64,000 nucleotides of DNA, taken from the NCBI GenBank assembly GCA_037176705.1, contig CM073898.1, positions 22,738,488 through 22,802,487 on the forward strand, given 5' to 3'. This document shows, piece after piece, positions 23,108-35,315 of this stretch (positions are counted from its first letter, which is position 1; every line of letters begins with the position of its first letter). The DNA comes from Molossus alvarezi. Its lineage: Eukaryota > Chordata > Mammalia > Chiroptera > Molossidae. Both the position numbers and the translations under genes were made by a program. Below the pieces are notes generated by a model. The model was not told the DNA's origin. It did no database searches and was given only the letters and a program-made list of their open reading frames with translations.

Positions 23108-24176
23108 CTGGAACAAAAAGAATTGAGTGTGTGCCACGAGCTATTATTTATGGATGCATGATCAAAAAATTATTTTGAAATAAGTAATGAAAGGAAGGAT
23201 TGTACTTTCAGATAGGTCTGGAAATTTAGGTTAATTAAAGAAAGACTATTGTATATGTAGTCTGGCGCTCTCTTTATTATTAAGAAATATAAGCAGATTA
23301 TCATTAATGACATCCATGTTCCCTTCTAGCTCATGAGAGGTCTTCTGAAGTGTTGTGAATGAACATTTTTAACACTTCCATTTTGTCATTGTCTTGTTTC
23401 TTTGATATGACAAGGATTATTGCAAGGAATTATAGTGGGGGTGGGTTATAAACCGTGGGACTATTGTAGTCACAACACCAGAGTCACTTTGGATCCCAGA
23501 AATTTAGACTGGAGTATGTCAGAATTTCAAGGATGACAAGAAAAAAAGTGTTATTATTTTTCAGGGTACTCTAATGATCCAGCTTTCTTTAAATCTTTTC
23601 AGAAAAAAAATATATTTTTCCCTTGTTATATTTTCTGTGGACCTCACTTCAGTGTTCCCTGATTTTATTTTTTATCATCTAATATAATACAGCAAGGTCT
23701 TATATCAAATTACTTCTAGGGTGGTTGATCCCTTTATTAACAACTGATCCATGATTCCCTCTAGCTTTAGATCCAATTGATTGTTACTAAGATGAAAGAA
23801 CACAGAAAAAAGTGAGAGAAATCTATACAGAAACAACTTCCTGTGTCTGGTTTCCTCAGTAACAGGTAGTAGGAATGGCTGGTACTTATAGTTTAAAAAA
23901 AAAAAAACACTCTGTGACAGAAAACTAAATGTATTTGTTTTTTCTGGATTTGAAGTAATATAATCCATATCTGTCACATGTGAACTAAGTCCACAATCAT
24001 ATAAACTCCATTGTACAATTAGAATAAGAATCAACTCTTTCTTCTACCTCATTGCTCATATTATATAAAAATAAAAAAAGACTATGAAAACCTTAAATAT
24101 ATTTTTAAGAAAGAAAAAATCTGCGCACTCATTGATTTGATGGTAATTGCCAAAATATATCTAAGGACAGAAATAT
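23108..24176. other. Unique AT-rich sequence
   Basis: No gene or repeat family recognised. A 12-A run lies near 23896. Confidence 0.4.
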
Positions 24177-24185
24177 CTAATTCCA

Positions 24186-24420
24186 GCCCTGGCCAGTTTG
24201 GCTCAGTGGTTAGAGCGTTGGCCTGTGGTCCACAGAGACCCGGGTTCGGTTCCCGCTAAGGGCACGTACCTCAGTTGCTGTTTGTCCCCGGCCCTGGTCG
24301 TGCGGGTGGCGGCCACTCGATGTGTCCCTTTCACGTTGATGTTTCTCTCTCTCTCTCTTCCTCCCGCTCAAAAAAATGGAAAAATGTCCTCGGGTGAGGA
24401 TAAAAAAGAAAAACAAAAAA
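24186..24420 (+). mobile_element. VES SINE (long-tail type)
   Basis: Head 'gccagtttggctcagtggtt', B-box 'gggttcggttcccgctaag', a middle with 'gtccccggccctggtcgtgc', and a 'gtcctcgggtgaggata' tail plus A-rich end. A 9-bp duplication 'ctaattcca' lies at 24177-24185 and 24421-24429. Confidence 0.93.
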
Positions 24421-24473
24421 CTAATTCCATTATACAGCTAAGTTGGTTTGGTCAGCAGTAGCCATTCCTCCCT

Positions 24474-24475
<2 letters not shown>

Positions 24476-24510
<35 letters not shown>
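24476..24510 (+). repeat. (CA)n microsatellite
   Basis: About 17 CA units. Confidence 0.95.
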
Positions 24511-24512
<2 letters not shown>

Positions 24513-24654
24513 CTTCCACCAGCACTAACAACAACAAAGATTATTAGTAATGATTTAAACTCAGTACATAATTTATTAATGACCAGAACTGAAAATTCTA
24601 GGAAAGTCTGTACAAGGAACATAGCAATTGGTCTGCTTAAAAAAAAGAATAGCT

Positions 24655-24763
24655 CCGGTGGCCAGGAAGCTCAGTTGGTGGAGTGTTGTCCTGACACCCA
24701 AAGGTTGTAGATTCAATCCCTGGTCAGGGCCAAAAAAAAAAAGAGAGAGAGAGAGAGAGAAAA

Positions 24764-24838
<75 letters not shown>

Positions 24839-24851
24839 GAAGGAAGAAAGA
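24655..24851 (+). mobile_element. Head-only tRNA-derived SINE with expanded GA/GAAA tail
   Basis: 24655-24730 holds a tRNA-like unit with an A-box ('agctcagttggtggag') and B-box ('aggttgtagattcaatccc'). It is followed immediately by an A-run, GA repeats (24742-24760) and about 18 GAAA units (24766-24838). The CT-rich body seen in VES copies is missing. The open frame over it is SINE plus lysine/glutamate repeat translation. Confidence 0.75.
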
Positions 24852-24953
24852 TATTTAACTGATTTATTTTGTTAATTTAGTTGAATCTTAAAACTTACGA
24901 TATTGCTGCCATTTGCTTCCTGTAGATTATTTCCAACCTAGAGAAACACATCA

Positions 24954-24994
24954 ACACACACACACACACATACACACATACACACACACACACA
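24954..24994 (+). repeat. Imperfect (CA)n microsatellite
   Basis: CA units broken by two TA steps. Confidence 0.9.
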
Positions 24995-25308
24995 GAGATA
25001 TGAAAAAGGCGGTAAGGTGGTAATTCAGAGAAATGGCTCAGGGAATTACTCTGCACAATTTTCAGGTGGCTTTTTGAGAAGAACTCGTTAGAATGAGATG
25101 CCAGTGTTTAGGCTGTATTTATTTATTTACAACACATTGGATACATATTGTCATATATTTTCTAATTCCTGCTCCTCAACAAAGTACTGATCCAAAGTTA
25201 GTTTATGAAAACTAAAGCCAACACCTAGATAAGTGAGAAATAAAGAAGCAGATTATCATTTGCGAAACTATAAGGTTTTTGCAGGCCATTAAGAAAGGGT
25301 ACAATGCC

Positions 25309-25556
25309 CTGGCTGGTTTGGCTCAGCGGTTAGAGCGTCGGCCTGCGGTCCTGAGAGACCCGGGTTCGGTTCCCGCTAAGGGCACGTACGTCTGTTGCAG
25401 TTTGTCCCCGGCCCTGGTTGGTCGTGCGGGTGGCAGCCACTCGATGTGTCCCTTTCACGTCGATGTTTCTCTCTCTCTCTCTTCCTCTCTCTCCCTCCCG
25501 CTCTACCTGAACAAAAAATGGGAAAATGTCCTCGGGTGAGGATTAAAAAAAAAAGA
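25309..25556 (+). mobile_element. VES SINE (long-tail type), young-looking
   Basis: Complete copy: 'ctggtttggctcagcggtta', 'gagcgtcggcctgcggtcc', B-box 'gggttcggttcccgctaag', CT tract and 'gtcctcgggtgaggatta' tail. A perfect 18-bp duplication (aagaaagggtacaatgcc) lies at 25291-25308 and 25557-25574, the longest in the window. Confidence 0.95.
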
Positions 25557-25574
25557 AAGAAAGGGTACAATGCC

Positions 25575-28500
25575 ACAAGTAAAAGAATGTCACAATCTAA
25601 GTGGTGCGTGGCACGTTGTTAAGTACACAAAAATAGATTTTGTCCTAGAGAAATGAATTTTCTCACACTGTGTTTTTCCGTAGCCACACTACTGCCAACT
25701 GCAGTGGTCTAAGGGAGCTGGGCATGTGTACAGATAGTTTAGCGATATGTATTATCTCAGTTTCCAAAGTAGCATCCTCAGTGTGAGTCCAGGGAGGACA
25801 AGAGTAGGGAAGATGCTCCAGTCTTACCTGCAACATGACTTGGGCTAATCACTTCTCACATCTAATCTTCAATGTTGTTAGCTGCCACGTGTGGATAATG
25901 GTGTTTATCTCTTCCTGTCAGCTCAGTGAAATGCCATCCAATGCTCAAAGAGGCGCAAAATGGTTGAAATCTTGGGCAGGGGTTTAATACCATGTAAAGG
26001 TAGCAGGGGGCAGATGTCCCATCAGGAATTGGGACCAAGGTATCTCATCTTATTCTTCCCAATGGCTATTTGGCTTTGACAAAAATCACTTTACTTTTTT
26101 CTTTCCTCGTTTGTAAAATTGACCACATATTCTTTAAAACCTCGGTTATTTCTAAAACTATGACTTAAATATTAGTTAGTAGGCTGATTTTTTAAATACC
26201 AAAATATTTATTTATCTCTTAGCTCCTAAAATTCTTTAGGTATCAGAAATATACTTTTGACATATGGAAAGCTAAGAAAACATGTCATGGCTACATGACT
26301 GAAATAACTGTGTGGTTCCTATAATCAAGTGAGAAAAATAAAATTCCTTTTTTGGAGTAAACTAGTGTGTGGATGTGCGCAAGAATTTAAAAATAGGCTG
26401 ACTTTAATCTTACAGATTGGAGGTTCTGGATGTGACCAAAAATATAGAGATCCTGAATTCAGTCTGTATCATCCACAAAGCTGACGGCTAATCCTAAAAT
26501 GTTCCTAAACATGCAGGTTTTACTTTTGCTCTCTTAACAGAAAAAAAGGTTTGCATTTAAAAATCATTCACTTATAACTGATAAAAAGACTTGAGTGGCC
26601 ATAGAGTTTTCAGTGTACCCCAAGGTGCTTTTTACGATAAGGCAAAACTGGAAACTGTTTTTGGAGAGTATCTTTATATTAGGTCTTACGGGTACACACA
26701 TGGTGTCACTATGATTTATAGTAACTAAACTCTACCTGGGGAGAAAATGGGATTTTTGAGGAGCTGCGGTGTTATTTTTGAGAATCGGTTTGGTGTTGTT
26801 AATTGGAAATTGTCAAAATGTTTAACTTCGGTTCCATGAAAACGTATCAGGCTTACTTTACCACACTAGCAGTAAATATGATAACACCTCTGATTCATAC
26901 AAAACTGCTCATAATTTTCCAAGTGGGTTTTAACTTGACTGAAGATAGTTTGAATATGAGGAACATTCCTGGTCAAAAAGCATCCTATGGGTAATTACAG
27001 ATGGTTGAATAAATTCACTATAAAAATAGCATGTGGTACTAAACCTGAGACAACTCATTCATCAAGTATTTGAAAGAAAAACATACTAAATCTCTGGCCT
27101 TGAACAGCTATACCTTAGTACGAGCTCCATAAAAGGCCAGGATTAAAAGAAATATTTTTGGTTTTCTGGGCTATATGGTTTCTGTTGCAACTATTCAGCT
27201 CTGCTATTGTTAACCTGAAACAGGCATAGACAATATATAAACAGCCTGATATGGTTTTGTTCCAATAAACATTATTTTGAAAAATAAGCACTGTGCCAGA
27301 TTGGGTGCATGGTTTGTAACTTGCACTAGAATTGCCTTACTGAAAATAGTAAGAATCACATATGACATGAAAATAAATCAAATAAAGAAAAACTAAGCCA
27401 AGCAAAGAAAATAAGAAAATAATTGATATAGAAGAAAAATGCCATAGGAATTCAGAACAGTAAGGTTTCTGTGGGTGGAAGAGATTCTTGAGATGATACA
27501 ATTTTCAGTCTTTCTACAAATTCCCTCTACCTGATTTCATGATAAGTAGCTCAACCATGATTCTCTCAGTTTATTGTCTTATTCTTTACTTGTGCTAAAT
27601 TATATTACAGAAGTTCATGAATATATGTGGTCTGAAATGAGATTAACTATTTGATGGCTCTGTTAGACAGTTCCCTATATCAGGGCCACTTGAAAAATCA
27701 TGAAAAAAAGACTCTTACATAAAACTCTTTTCATGGGCTCTATCATAAGGTAAATTGACAAAACTATTATACTCAAAAACTGGGAATTACAATGGTTCCA
27801 CTTGGGAGATAAGAATACATAGCTTTCTAATCCATGTATTTATGCTCTCAGCTCTAGAAAGGGCTTCATCACCTTCTGTCTCAATCCTCAGGTGTGATAC
27901 ACAGGTGAATGGAAATAATTCTTATGTTCTGGAAAGGAATTATCTTCCTCGGCAAGTGAGTTCCTTGCCTCAAGTTTTTGTCTCCTCACCAGTCACCTAC
28001 CACATTGAAACCATATTTCAGTCTTGAAAGAATAGGTTAAAATTCCTCAAGAAATTGGTTGTATTACCAAAATGTTCCGTTTGAGCAATGTATTAGAATG
28101 TATATAAACGGTCTTCAGTGGCATTATGAGTGTCATTAGAAAAGCTGATCATCTTTGATGGTCAAAGATATCATTTGAATAAGGATTTTTGACAATAGTT
28201 TATTGTGTTTCTCTGCAAGGACCCTAACTGTTGATTATTTCATGAGCTACTGCAAGCAATTTACTGAATTATGCCATAAGAAAATCCACTTCAAATGATG
28301 CTTTCAGAGATCATTAGTGACTGTTCCTATCAAAAGCATCCTGGACAGTATTACTTTGTACTTGCTGAGGAAATTCTATTGACACAACAAAGGGGTCACT
28401 ATGCTTTATTTGAAAATATCAGAAAAATAATCTATGGCTTCAAGACACTTTGACTGAATTTCTAATGGACAAGACAGTGGGGACTGGGGACATAATCATT

Positions 28501-28790
28501 GATTTTACAATAGAAGATTTAATTTTCAGATATCGGTGTTATATTTCTCATATGCTTTTTGTTTTAAATGTCTGTATAAAGTCAGCCCACGTGCAGATCT
28601 ACTTTGGGCACACACAGATTCCGTTCTCTCTTAGCAGTGATAAGATTTGGGAACTTCTGTTATGGTTATCGCTACTTTTGTGCTTCAACATATTATTTTT
28701 GAGCTACTGGACCCCTTATCTCACTTAGGATGCAAAGTAACAAGAACCCTGAGAGTGTCAATTCAGCAAGTGAAAACAACCTAACACTCA
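25575..28790. other. 3.2-kb block with no recognisable transposon
   Basis: No SINE, LINE or LTR is visible by eye except a possible MIR-like stretch near 25800-25960. No open frame carries a recognisable domain. Confidence 0.4.
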
Positions 28791-28804
28791 AAAACTGGGG
28801 AAAC

Positions 28805-29074
28805 CTGCCCTGGCCGGTTTGGCTCAGCGGTGAGAGCGTCGACCTGCGGTCCTGAGAGACCCGGGTTCGGTTCCTGCTAAGGGCGCGTACCTCGGTTGCA
28901 GTTTGTCCCCAGCCCTGGTCGGTCGTGCTGGTGGCAGCCACTCGATGTGTTCCTTTCACATTGATGTTTCTCTCTCTCTCTCTGTTCCTCTCTCTCCCTC
29001 CCACTCTACCTGAACAAAAAAATGGGAAAATGTCCTCGGGTGAGGATAAAAAATAAAAAATAAAAAAAAATAAA
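28805..29074 (+). mobile_element. VES SINE (long-tail type)
   Basis: Complete copy with head, B-box, middle, CT tract, 'gtcctcgggtgaggata' tail and an A-rich end broken by T (AAAAAT units). A perfect 14-bp duplication 'aaaactggggaaac' lies at 28791-28804 and 29075-29088. Confidence 0.94.
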
Positions 29075-29299
29075 AAAACTGGGGAAACACTCTGGTTGGA
29101 ATAGGAGCAACCTGCAAACTGGAAGTTATGTAAAAGAAATTACTCCAAGTAGTTCTTGATAAAAACAGCTGCCATTTTAAGCTTAAGATGATATTGTGGT
29201 GAAAATCTGAATCTTACATATAAAAAATCGATGAAGAAACTTTGACAAATTACTTCATCATGTTTTTCCTCCCAAATATCCAAACTGTTTATAGAACAC

Positions 29300-29455
29300 T
29301 GATAAATTATATATATGCATAGACACATATATAATATATATATGTTAATTATAAAGCATATTATAATTTTTTTGTATATTTATTTATATATACTTATATA
29401 TATATTTCTAGTTATAATTCATTATATATTTATCTTATACAGATATAGAGACATA
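29300..29455. repeat. AT-rich TA-repeat region
   Basis: Dense TATATA and ATTATA words with almost no G or C. Confidence 0.85.
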
Positions 29456-30184
29456 TCTAAAGTCCACCAGTAGCCCACAGACCACATTGTGGAAATTCTT
29501 GCTTTCTGGCCTCATCAACCCCAAACCTTAAAAGATTTCAGCAGCTCAAACTGCTTTCTATCTCTTCCCTGTAGCAAAAATTACACTCTCATGAGTAACC
29601 AGGTGGAAAGCAGATGGAAGTCCTCAACATTCTCTCTTACAGGATCCCAAAGGAGAAAAAGAACAGAAATAGAAAACCAGTATATTGATTAAAAGCATAA
29701 CCTGAGCCAGAGAGAAATGTACAAGCCCCAGAGTCTCCAGATTATTTGCCAAGGAAGCCCTAAATCCTGTTGTCTACAACCATGTCTGGTCTCCTTGCAA
29801 CTTCCTGTTGCCCTATTGTCCTCCGAAGACACTTTCATTTTAGTTGTGCAGGGCTTAGGGAGAGGAAGGAAGGGTTAGAACAGTAAATAATGCTCACATT
29901 TCTCCCTGGGTAGCACTCATTGTTTTTGTTTTTATAATTTGAGATATTCTACATTGAACATTAACCAGAGTACTTTTAACTTAAAAATTTAGAAAAACTG
30001 TAATAAAATAATTAAGTGGCTAGGATCAGTCATTGTCTCATCAGCTGAATTTAGACACTTACCCTTTTTTTGTCCATGGTGTGAGACAGTTCGCGATTCT
30101 GCTATTGCATACTTACAGGGAAGGGTATTATTACTTATGCAAGCCTTAATAAGGTGGGTTGGATAAAATGATTTTACTCACAAC
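29456..30184. other. Unique sequence
   Basis: No gene or repeat family recognised before the L1 that starts near 30185. Confidence 0.35.
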
Positions 30185-32605
30185 TTTTTAAATGTATAAA
30201 ATACAGAATTTTATATTTGTTTTTCTATTAATTCGTTTTTGTTACAGATGTTTCTCCTTTTTCTCCCATTAACACCCTCCTCCCCATCCCCCCTCCCCCC
30301 CCCACCCACCACATCCCTTGCTTTGTTGTCTATGTCCATTGGTCATGCATACATGCATATAAGTTCTGTGGTTTATCTCTCCCTCCTCTAGCCCTGCCTC
30401 CTTTGAGTCTTCTCAGTCTGTACCCCACCTCTATGTCTCTGGGTCAATTTTGTTAACCACTTTGTTTAGTTCATTATATTCCATACATAAGTGAAATCAT
30501 GTGATATTTGTCTTTCCCTGCATAATAGTCTCCAGGTCCTTCCATGCCATTTCAAAGGATAAGTGACCTTTCTTTCTTACAGCTGCATAGTATTCCATTG
30601 TGTACATGTACCACAGCTTTTTTATTCACTCATCTACTGATGGACACTTTGGTTGGTTCAATTTTTAAGTTTTTTGAGGTAACACCATATTGTTTTCCAT
30701 AGTGGCTGCACCAGTCTGCATTCCCACCAGCAGTGTACTAGAGTCCCCTTTTCTCCACACCCTCACCAACACTTGTTGTTTGATGATTTGTTGATGGCGG
30801 CCATTCTGATAGGTGTGAGGTGATACCTCATAGTTGTTTTAATTTGCATTTCTCTGATGATTAGTGACATTGAACATATTTCTACATATGTCTCTTGGCC
30901 GTTTGTATGTCCTTTTTGGAGAGGTGTCTATTTAGGTCCTCTGCCCATTTTCTAATTGGGTTCATTGTCTTCCTTTTGTTGAGTTGTATGAGCACTCTAT
31001 ATATTTTGGAAATTAACCCCTTTTCTGATGCATCATTGGCAATTGTGGTCTCCCATAAAATGGGATCCTTTTCCGTTTTGATGGTTGTTTTCTTTGCTGG
31101 GCTGAAGCTTTTTAGTTTGATGTAGTACTATGTTTTCCTTTTTTTTTTCCTTTGTTTCTCTTGTCTTAGGTATTGTATCAGTGAAAATTCTGCTGCATAT
31201 GATGGCTGAAATTTCATTGCCTGAATTTTCTTCTAGAATTCTTATGGATTCACGAGTTACATTTAAGTCTTTTATCCATTTTGAGTTTGTTCTTGTGTAT
31301 GGTGCAAGTTGGTCATCTAGCTTCATTTTTTGCAAGTAGCTGTCCCCTGTGAAGCCATCTGAGCCTGGGCTTTTGTTTGCTGGGAGTTTCTTAATTACAT
31401 CTTCAATTCCCTTAGTTGTTATTGGTCTGTTCAAGTTCTCTATCTCTTTCTGGTTCAGTTTGGGGAGGCTGTGTGTTTCTAGAAATTTGTTCATTCCTCC
31501 TAGATTGTCCAATTTGTTGGTGTATAATTGTTCGTAGTATGTTTCGATGATCCTTTGTATTTCTGTGGTGTCAGTTGTTACTGCTCCTCTTTCATTTCTG
31601 ATTTTATTTATTTGGTTTCTCTTTTTGTTTCTTTGTGAGTCTGGCTAAAGGTCCATCGATCTTGTTTATCTTCTCAAAGAACCAGCTTTTTGTGTCATTG
31701 ATCTTTTGAATTGTTTTTTTTTTTTAGTTTCTATGTTATTTCTGCTCTGACCTTTACTATTTCCTTCCTCTTACTAGCTCTGAGTTTTTCTTTTGTTTAC
31801 TTTCTAGTTCTTTAAGTTATAGGTTAGAAAGTCAATTAGGAATTTTATTGTTTCTTGAGGTAGGCCTGTAGTGCTATAAACTTCCCTCTCAGGACTGCTT
31901 TAGCTGTGTCCCATAGATTTTGTGTTGTGGTGTATTCATTTTTATTTGTTTCCAGGAAGTTTTTAACTTCTTCCTTGATCTCATTAGTAACCCATTTTTT
32001 CTTTAATAACATGCTATTTAACCTCCAAGTGTTCGAATGTTTTTGTGTGTTTTTATTGTAATTGATTTCTAGTTTCATGCCACTGCGATCTGAGAAGATG
32101 CTTGATATGATTTCAATTTTCTTGAATTTGTAGCGATTTGCTTTGTGTCCTAACATATGGCCTATCTTTGAGAATGACCCATGTGCCCTTGAGAAGAATG
32201 TATATTCTGCAGCTTTAGGGTGAAATGTTCTGTAAATATCAATAAAGTCCAACTGATCTAGTTTGTCTTGTAAGGACTCTATGTCCTTATAAGGACTCTA
32301 TGTCCTTTTCCTTTTTTGTCTAGATCTATCCAGTGGTGTCAGTGGTGTGTTAAGGTCACCCACTATGATTGTATTGCTATTGATCTCTCACTTCATGTCT
32401 TCCAGAAGTTTTTAAATATATTTGGTGCTCCCGTATTTGGTGCATATATGTTTACCAGGGTTATATCCTCTTGTTGGATTGGTCCTTTTCATATTATGTA
32501 GTGACCTTCTCTGTCTCTTATTATGGCCCTCATTTTGAAGTCTGTCTTGTCAGTTATGAGTATTGCTACACCAGCTTTTTTCTTTTTCATTTCCATTTGC
32601 TTGGA
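30185..32605 (-). mobile_element. L1 LINE, 5'-truncated in the endonuclease and deleted through the RT core
   Basis: Read on minus: the element begins near 32605 inside the ORF2 endonuclease domain, continues through the rest of the endonuclease and the linker region, jumps at about 31346/31347 to the ORF2 C-terminal region, and ends in a bat-type 3' UTR (30240-30480). Phrases such as SPGSDGF, APYTRTNSKWIKDLN and the ORF2 C-terminal tail identify the family. No clear poly-A or target-site duplication is visible at the 3' side, so insertion flanks are uncertain. Confidence 0.88.
30780..32605 (-). pseudogene. L1 ORF2 remnant (endonuclease/reverse transcriptase), catalytic RT missing
   Basis: ORF2 encodes the endonuclease and reverse transcriptase of L1. 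Endonuclease-region matches lie in 32252-31845 ([52 protein letters not shown]). A 159-codon open stretch (31512-31033) joins NKSPGSDGFTG of the early RT region directly to KMKLDDQLAPYTRTNSKWIK of the C-terminal region. Compared with intact L1 ORF2, roughly 500 codons are gone, including the RT active-site (A/F)DD motif. Further stops and frameshifts occur on both sides. Confidence 0.85.
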
Positions 32606-33079
32606 AAATGGCACCTCTGTAAAAGCTCTGAAAACTTAATTGACATGGGAACATTAGAGCTACGACACATGGAAGGCAGGTTGAAACTTACTGCCTGAAT
32701 CTAACCAGGACAATTGCCCACTAAATCAAAATGACCAAAATAAAAAACTACTAGGTGAGCCTCAGGAAGCTGAGAGATAATAGCAAAGTAAATAATATTT
32801 GTATATCAGAGACCCAGAAGGAAAAGGGAAAGAGTAATACTGAAAATATTACTCATATTATTTGAAGAAATAATGACTAGACCTTTTTTAGATGAAGGGA
32901 ATAAGATAGCAGAAGAAACCATGAAACATGAGAATAAAGGATGAACACCAGATATGGTAAATATCTGGGTAATTATAGTTTCTATTTTCTCCACTTGAAT
33001 GCTTTAAAATATGTTTGACAGTTAAACACACACACACACAAAAAAGTATTATGCGATGAAGCTTTGAATGTGGAGATAA
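32606..33079. other. Unique AT-rich sequence between two L1 fragments
   Basis: No gene recognised. A short CA run lies at 33029-33041. Confidence 0.35.
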
Positions 33080-33640
33080 TGTATTTACATTTCTGCTACT
33101 CTAGAAAATGATTTGGCAGTTTTTCATAAAGTTAAACATACACTCACCAAATGACCCTATATGCCTAGGTATTTATCCTTGAGAAATAAAAATATGTTCC
33201 CAAAGAAAACATACACATCCAATTTCCTAGATCTGCATTAATAGTTGCCCAAAACTAGGAAAAAATCCAAATATCCTTCAGTGGGTAAGTAAATAAACTG
33301 TGGTACAAACATTCTATGGAATACCATTCACCAATACAAAAGAACAAATCATTGATACATGGAACAGTTTGGATGAATCTCATAGGCATTAAATATATTA
33401 TGTTAAAGAAGCCAGTCTCAAAAGCTTACCATCTCAAGCTCAACTGTATAACTCAACTTATTTATGACATCTTGACACAAAACTTCAGTGATGGAGAACA
33501 GATTGGTTCTCAGGTTTCGGGGTGGGACAATCATATGACTATACATGGAGAGCATTGAGAGAATGTATTTGGGTGAAGGAACAGTCCTGATGACAGTGAC
33601 AATTGTATGAATCTGTACCTATGTTAAAATCATGAATTAA
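33080..33640 (+). mobile_element. Old L1M LINE, 3' end
   Basis: Decayed plus-strand ORF2 tail and 3' UTR: 'aaatgatttggcagtttttc', 'ggtatttatccttgagaaat', 'ggtacaaacattctatggaa' and 'tgatacatggaacagtttgg' follow the order of mammalian L1 3' ends. Confidence 0.7.
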
Positions 33641-35315
33641 AATATCAATAACAAGAATCACAAAACTATACACAAAAAATTAAAAAGTAGTTTGAACATT
33701 GTAATTTAAATATGCATGCATTATTTTTTTCTAAAGAGTCATAATTCTTTTCAAATGATATTTATGAAAAAGCTCCTTTGTAACATGACCCAAGAGACTG
33801 AACTATTTGTCACTGCATGTAACTTTCATATGTTGTTTGGGCAAAAGTGGAGGCGATTGCAAAACATCTGCTTGCTTTCCATTCTTACGCAACTAATAAG
33901 AGTGAAGAGTGAGATGAGAATGCTTAGTGTCTATCAAACCGAGATGTGTCTCTGTCATTTCATAGAGATAAGAACCAGGCATTGACTAGCCTGCCTTTTT
34001 TGTAACTTTCTGCTTTAAATTTTGGTGCTGCTAATCTTAAATTCCATTCCTCATGAGATATTTAAACTGGCATCATCAGATATAGTGTTTCTATATATGC
34101 AGATAATTTATTACAGTTGTTTGCATACTCAGAATTTTCTTCTGATCATTTTTTTCCAGATCGCATAAAGCTATTTCTTAAAACAGAATTTATCTGTCAG
34201 TTGGAATAAAATTGAACTCCCATTGCACACCATGTCTCTTTAATAGCTTAAACTTGTCAGCAACTATTATATATTTCATTGAATTTTTTACTGCTATTAG
34301 TTTCCTACCAGTATGGATTTCCTTCTCCTCTCTCAAAATAAAATAAAGATTTGAAAGTCTTACATTTGCATCTCCAAGTAAGAATATTCAAACACACAGG
34401 AACAATGGTTTTAAGAAACCTTCATTTGGCAACTCTGAAATACTGCTTAAGTTTATTTTCCTGTAATTACAATTTTTTTCCAAAAAGTTTCTTGTGTTCA
34501 CTTCCCTCTAATAGAATACTCACTGGTCTATTGCAACTTTAAATTATTGCATCAAAATTCTCTCTACCCATTCTGTACATTTGCTTGTCTTGAACCCCAA
34601 CACCCAGAATTTTCATTCATATACTTGTACATTATGCACACTACTTTTGTTGCAATTGTATAGTAGTCATTAGACTAAATGCTTATATAATCTCTGAGTA
34701 TTGTAAAAAAATTTCTTTTGGACAGAGCCCAAGATTTTCTATTTTTATTTGCGTAAGTCATACCACAGTGCTGACTTATACTAAATATTTAGTAACTGTG
34801 GCTTAACTGTAAAGATTCCAGTTCTTAAGATCCTTTATTTCTGTTTAGTACTCTATTTTTCTCTTGTTACCATCACAAAGAATTTGCATGTCTTAGGCAG
34901 TATTATTATTGTTCCCTTTCTTTGCTATATATACTTAAAAGGATTGTTCATAAGAATATATATTGTTAAAGTCCATAAGTACAGAAAAGAGCCACATGAA
35001 CTAGTAACATTAATCTAATGTTTGACCAAGCTAGATCCTCAGTGGTAGCACCAATTAAGTATGAAGTGATTATGATTCCATTCAGAAGTGTAGTAACACT
35101 TTAACTGTGGCCCCCAAGCTTTTCTAACCTCTGAACATGGGCAATATTGCATGTCCATTCTACAGATGGTCTACTTCCTGTACATCTTCCTCTGAACCCC
35201 TACGTAATAAGAAGGTTCTCCATTTGGGGCTCCAAGAAATACTTTCTAGTACTCAGACCACCATATATTTACTAAGATATTCTGGTGCTCTCAGACATTA
35301 CAATGGCTCCTGGGC
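33641..35315. other. Unique AT-rich block
   Basis: No gene recognised. 34720-34800 may be an L2-like tail but is too decayed to call. Confidence 0.35.

Noticed and set aside
22748..23161. Long open frames on both strands (up to 134 codons) as possible proteins
   Set aside because: They translate the GGGGA purine tract into low-complexity Gly/Glu/Arg or Pro/Leu/Ser runs. Stop codons are rare in such composition.
24655..24730. Functional tRNA gene
   Set aside because: A- and B-box-like motifs are present, but the acceptor stem does not pair and an A-tail follows. It is a SINE head. The same holds for all other VES heads.
22878..24994. CRISPR array or other prokaryotic repeat system
   Set aside because: The repeats are simple dinucleotide, tetranucleotide or purine tracts with no unique spacers of constant length, and the window is mammalian.
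25279..25622. Overlapping open frames at 25279-25622, and similar ones over other VES copies, as a repeated gene family
   Set aside because: All are translations of the same SINE consensus in different frames, bounded by target-site duplications.
31033..31512. 159-codon open frame as a host gene
   Set aside because: The protein consists of two separated parts of L1 ORF2 joined by a deletion. It is transposon sequence.
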